From Sediminicola sp. (lineage in GTDB: Bacteria > Bacteroidota > Bacteroidia > Flavobacteriales > Flavobacteriaceae), in assembly GCA_024643325.1 (NCBI GenBank), contig JAHEND010000003.1:62001-126000 (forward strand): 64,000 bases of DNA, written 5' to 3'. The translations under genes were made by a program, and so were the position numbers. Positions 61,650 to 64,000 of the stretch are shown here, piece after piece. Every line of letters begins with the position of its first letter. Positions within the stretch are counted from its first letter, which is position 1. Under the pieces are notes generated by a model that was given only the letters and a program-made list of their open reading frames with translations, did no database searches and was not told the origin of the DNA.

Positions 61650-63710
61650 TTATAAAGACAATTCTATTCCCATATAAAGGTGTCTCGTTGGCGCGGCTTC
61701 GTAAAATCTTCCTCCAAAAGCATTAATTCTAATATTGTCAAAATAAAGACTATTCGTCAGGTTGTTAATACCAGCAAAAAGCTTGAGGGTACCATTTTTT
61801 AAAGGCAGTTGTTTTACACCTGAAAGATTTAATACGCTATATGGATCCACTTTTACACTGTTGTTATTGTTGGCCATTAAGGCCCCTATATGCTGATACT
61901 CTAATCGTATATTAAGTTGACTAAGAAATTTTAACTGTATTTGTGAGTTAAAGTGATGGCTTGGAACGCCAGGAATCCTCTTTCCTGACAGCGAGGTAAC
62001 TTCTGTGTTTTCTTTAAAGGTGTAGTTTGCAAAGGTTGCTGAATTGGTCCATTCCAGTATGTTTCCTGTGAATGAAGCCATTGCCTCCACACCCCTTCTT
62101 TGAGTTTCACCAATATTTTTAAAAAATTGCCTCTGTGGAAATTCAGGCAACTCATAAGGTAAAATTTCTCCATTTGAATCACTTATAAAACCACTGATCT
62201 CCCAATTTAATTTATGGTTGTTTTTTATGAAGTGCTTACCCCTGTAGGTTAATTCTATATTATTAGATTTTACTGGATCTAGGGCTTCGTTAAAACCCAA
62301 GCTTCCGTCTGGTGCATTGCTTAACTCACTTAGGGTGGGGGTTTCGAAACTTTGTGCAAAGGAGAAATTAATGTATTGATTAGCACCTATTTTTCTACCT
62401 AATGCGGCTGTTGGGCTTAAGGCGGTAAAATTTCTTTTTTGGTTTGCGTCCATTTCTATACGGATGAGGTCTGTCCTTAAAGCAGCGCTAAGGGTCCATT
62501 TTTGAAAAGGAATTTTACCAGTGATAAATCCGTAACTGTTAGAAAAAACCTCATTTTGTTGCCCGACCAATGTACCAACAACACCTTTTTCATTTTGGAA
62601 CCTACTTCTAAGGTCGCTTTGCAAAGCATGGCCTATACCAACAACCAACTGTTCGTTGTTTTCTCTTTTAAAAACGGCTTTTGAACCAAGCCCGTAATAG
62701 TTTCTTTTAAATGCAGATACACCACCATTTAAAAAAGGCAATAGCCCTTGAAAGTTTCTTTGGGCAAAAAAGGCATAGGAGTTTATTTCAAAGGCATTGT
62801 TTAAGGCATCAACACCCTTTTTTTTAGGAGTGTATTGGTGGCTTAAACCAAATTTCAAATGATTTATTTTTTCTGTTGTTTGATAAACAATATTAGCCTC
62901 TCTTGCCATTCTTCTCCCGTCTGTAACTTGGTTTAGATTTAAACTACCAGGGTCGTTTGCATAGGGGCTATCGGTGTAATTGAACTGTCCTTTTAAGGAC
63001 TGATTTTTGGCCAATTGATATGTAAATGTTCCATTTAATTGACTTTGTTTAAATCCACTCAGCGCCCTATATCCCTCTGAGACGCTATGGTTAAAATGCC
63101 AAAGGGATTTAAATTTATTTTCACCTAAAGCAACCGTTAGTTGAGAAGTAGCCAATCCAAACGCCCCGCCCATGGCTCTGAATTTTAAGGTGTTTGCCCC
63201 TAAGTCTTCCTGGGTGCTCATTAAAATTACTCCACCAGCGGCGTTGCCATAGAGCGCACTACTAGGCCCCCTGAGCACTTCAATGTTAGATAAAATACTA
63301 ATGGGTATATTATCTAACTGACCCTGTCCGTCTGGAGTGGTTTCTGGTATGCCGTCTATATTTAGAGACACACCCCTTATGCCAAAAGCGGCTCTTGCCC
63401 CAAAACCTCTAATAGATATTCGCAAGTCTTGGTTGTAATTGTATTGGTTTTGGGCAAATAAACCCGGCACCTGACCCAGATATTCTTTTAGGGATAGTTG
63501 GGGGGTTGTTTCATGAATTTTTTTGGCATTCACGAAACTAGAAGCTGTAGGAGCTTCTAATAAGTTTGTTGTGATTACAGAAGCAGTAAGGACCACTTCA
63601 TTTAATACAGTGGTGTCTTTGACTTTTTCACTACTGTCTTGACTGTAAATAATACTATTAAATGAAAATGCAAAAAGCAAAACGGATAGTAAGCGAGATT
63701 TAGAAACCAT
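61650..63710 (-). CDS. TonB-dependent receptor
   Basis: A 686-residue outer-membrane receptor. Signal peptide MVSKSRLLSVLLFAFSFNSIIYSQ precedes the plug domain (about 35-165), with LNEVVLTASVITTNLLEAP, RGFGARAAFGIRGVSLNIDG and IEVLRGPSSALYGNAAGGVI. A 22-strand barrel follows to the C terminus (RHLYMGIELSL). Siderophore- or cobalamin-like uptake is the usual role; the substrate is not shown. It lies 124 bases upstream of the oxidoreductase on the same strand. No adjacent SusD gene is present. Confidence 0.92.
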   Translation of the reverse strand: MVSKSRLLSVLLFAFSFNSIIYSQDSSEKVKDTTVLNEVVLTASVITTNLLEAPTASSFVNAKKIHETTPQLSLKEYLGQVPGLFAQNQYNYNQDLRISIRGFGARAAFGIRGVSLNIDGIPETTPDGQGQLDNIPISILSNIEVLRGPSSALYGNAAGGVILMSTQEDLGANTLKFRAMGGAFGLATSQLTVALGENKFKSLWHFNHSVSEGYRALSGFKQSQLNGTFTYQLAKNQSLKGQFNYTDSPYANDPGSLNLNQVTDGRRMAREANIVYQTTEKINHLKFGLSHQYTPKKKGVDALNNAFEINSYAFFAQRNFQGLLPFLNGGVSAFKRNYYGLGSKAVFKRENNEQLVVGIGHALQSDLRSRFQNEKGVVGTLVGQQNEVFSNSYGFITGKIPFQKWTLSAALRTDLIRIEMDANQKRNFTALSPTAALGRKIGANQYINFSFAQSFETPTLSELSNAPDGSLGFNEALDPVKSNNIELTYRGKHFIKNNHKLNWEISGFISDSNGEILPYELPEFPQRQFFKNIGETQRRGVEAMASFTGNILEWTNSATFANYTFKENTEVTSLSGKRIPGVPSHHFNSQIQLKFLSQLNIRLEYQHIGALMANNNNSVKVDPYSVLNLSGVKQLPLKNGTLKLFAGINNLTNSLYFDNIRINAFGGRFYEAAPTRHLYMGIELSL

Positions 63711-63779
63711 TTATAGCAATAATTATCTTTTGCACTAAGGTATTGATAATTCAAAGTATTGGCCATTAGCAGAAGGGTT

Positions 63780-64000
63780 TTATTTTTCTAAACGCACTTT
63801 AACCTGAGGTATTTTTAAACTGTATATGCGTATGCGCTTGTCCTCTGGAGATTTTTCACTGGCAATGGGCGTGCCACTCCCTTCTATCACATAAGAAAGT
63901 TTAAGGTTTAGCGATTCTATCAGGTTATTTTTTATTTTTTCATTATGAGATTTGGTCAGGCTTTCGTTGTAGATAAGGGATAGTATTTGTGCAGATTCAA
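63780..64000 (-). CDS. C-terminal part of an unidentified protein (partial)
   Basis: An open minus-strand frame of 73 codons ending with TAA at 63780-63782 and running off the window end. The visible C terminus is helical and charged (SLTKSHNEKIKNNLIESL), then a beta-like end KLSYVIEGSGTPIASEKSPEDK and YSLKIPQVKVRLEK. I do not recognise a family. It is 69 bases upstream of the TonB-dependent receptor on the same strand, so it may be in the same transcript. Confidence 0.6.
   Translation of the reverse strand, partial: ESAQILSLIYNESLTKSHNEKIKNNLIESLNLKLSYVIEGSGTPIASEKSPEDKRIRIYSLKIPQVKVRLEK

Noticed and set aside
1-64000. Prophage, insertion sequence, CRISPR array or rRNA operon
   Set aside because: No integrase, transposase, phage structural gene, spacer-repeat array or rRNA sequence was recognised on either strand.

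Overview
The window looks like a chromosomal segment of a marine-type member of the Flavobacteriia (Bacteroidota). The support is the DUF6341/purD/DUF6427/DUF4254 neighbourhood, the Bacteroidota -7 promoter motif TAnnTTTG (often TATCTTTG) in front of many genes, weak Shine-Dalgarno signals, a GlnRS, many Bacteroidota-type secreted or lipoprotein enzymes (M1, M14, S8, M23, GH130, VPS10/BNR), a TonB-dependent receptor, and moderate to low GC. I saw no prophage, insertion sequence or CRISPR array.

Layout. 1-3.2 kb: a GT9 glycosyltransferase operon with two family-of-unknown-function genes, then DUF6341 facing a shared terminator. 3.2-13.2 kb: a long minus-strand run that starts at an M23 envelope peptidase and passes through a GH3-like protein, a DUF6909-like protein, rfbB-rfbA-rfbC-rfbD (dTDP-L-rhamnose), a UDP-glucuronate decarboxylase and purD. 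13.3-17.3 kb: tatA, a DUF4837 lipoprotein, a LysM lytic transglycosylase and pgk. 17.4-20 kb: a BlaI-type repressor and M56 (BlaR1-like) pair behind a strong inverted-repeat operator. 20-31 kb: holB, a DoxX-like protein, a methyltransferase, mnmG, ybeY, an AlkB-like di-iron membrane enzyme, gltX, an SPFH protein, glnS, folB and tRNA-Cys. 31.1-34.7 kb: rnr with a GIN-domain protein and a LysE-type exporter.

A 600-bp, extremely AT-rich gap (34747-35347) between divergent rnr and rpiB contains one perfect and several near-perfect DnaA boxes. With two perfect parS palindromes (22634-22649 and 24534-24549), and with mnmG and rnpA in the same window, it is a good candidate for the chromosomal replication origin. 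This is an inference from sequence features and is not proven.

35.3-50.8 kb: rpiB, a CDF metal exporter, a GNAT protein, a GH130 lipoprotein, DUF3050, rnpA, M1 and S8 peptidases, an MBL hydrolase, a cation:proton antiporter, lepA, dus, a LolC/E-like permease and rbfA. 50.8-64 kb: methylmalonyl-CoA epimerase, a CAU-anticodon tRNA, an endonuclease/exonuclease/phosphatase, a zinc-ribbon protein, a secreted unknown, a large VPS10/BNR protein, a candidate bacterial gasdermin (56699-57415), an M14 carboxypeptidase, a Tat-dependent Gfo/Idh/MocA oxidoreductase, a TonB-dependent receptor and a partial gene.

Most notable items: the gasdermin-like gene without a recognisable activating protease partner, the oriC/parS region, an apparent one-base T-tract frameshift that would restore a lipoprotein signal on the S8 protease, a terminator-like hairpin inside the start of rnpA, and several genes whose -7 boxes lie 4-6 nt before the start codon and so predict leaderless mRNAs.
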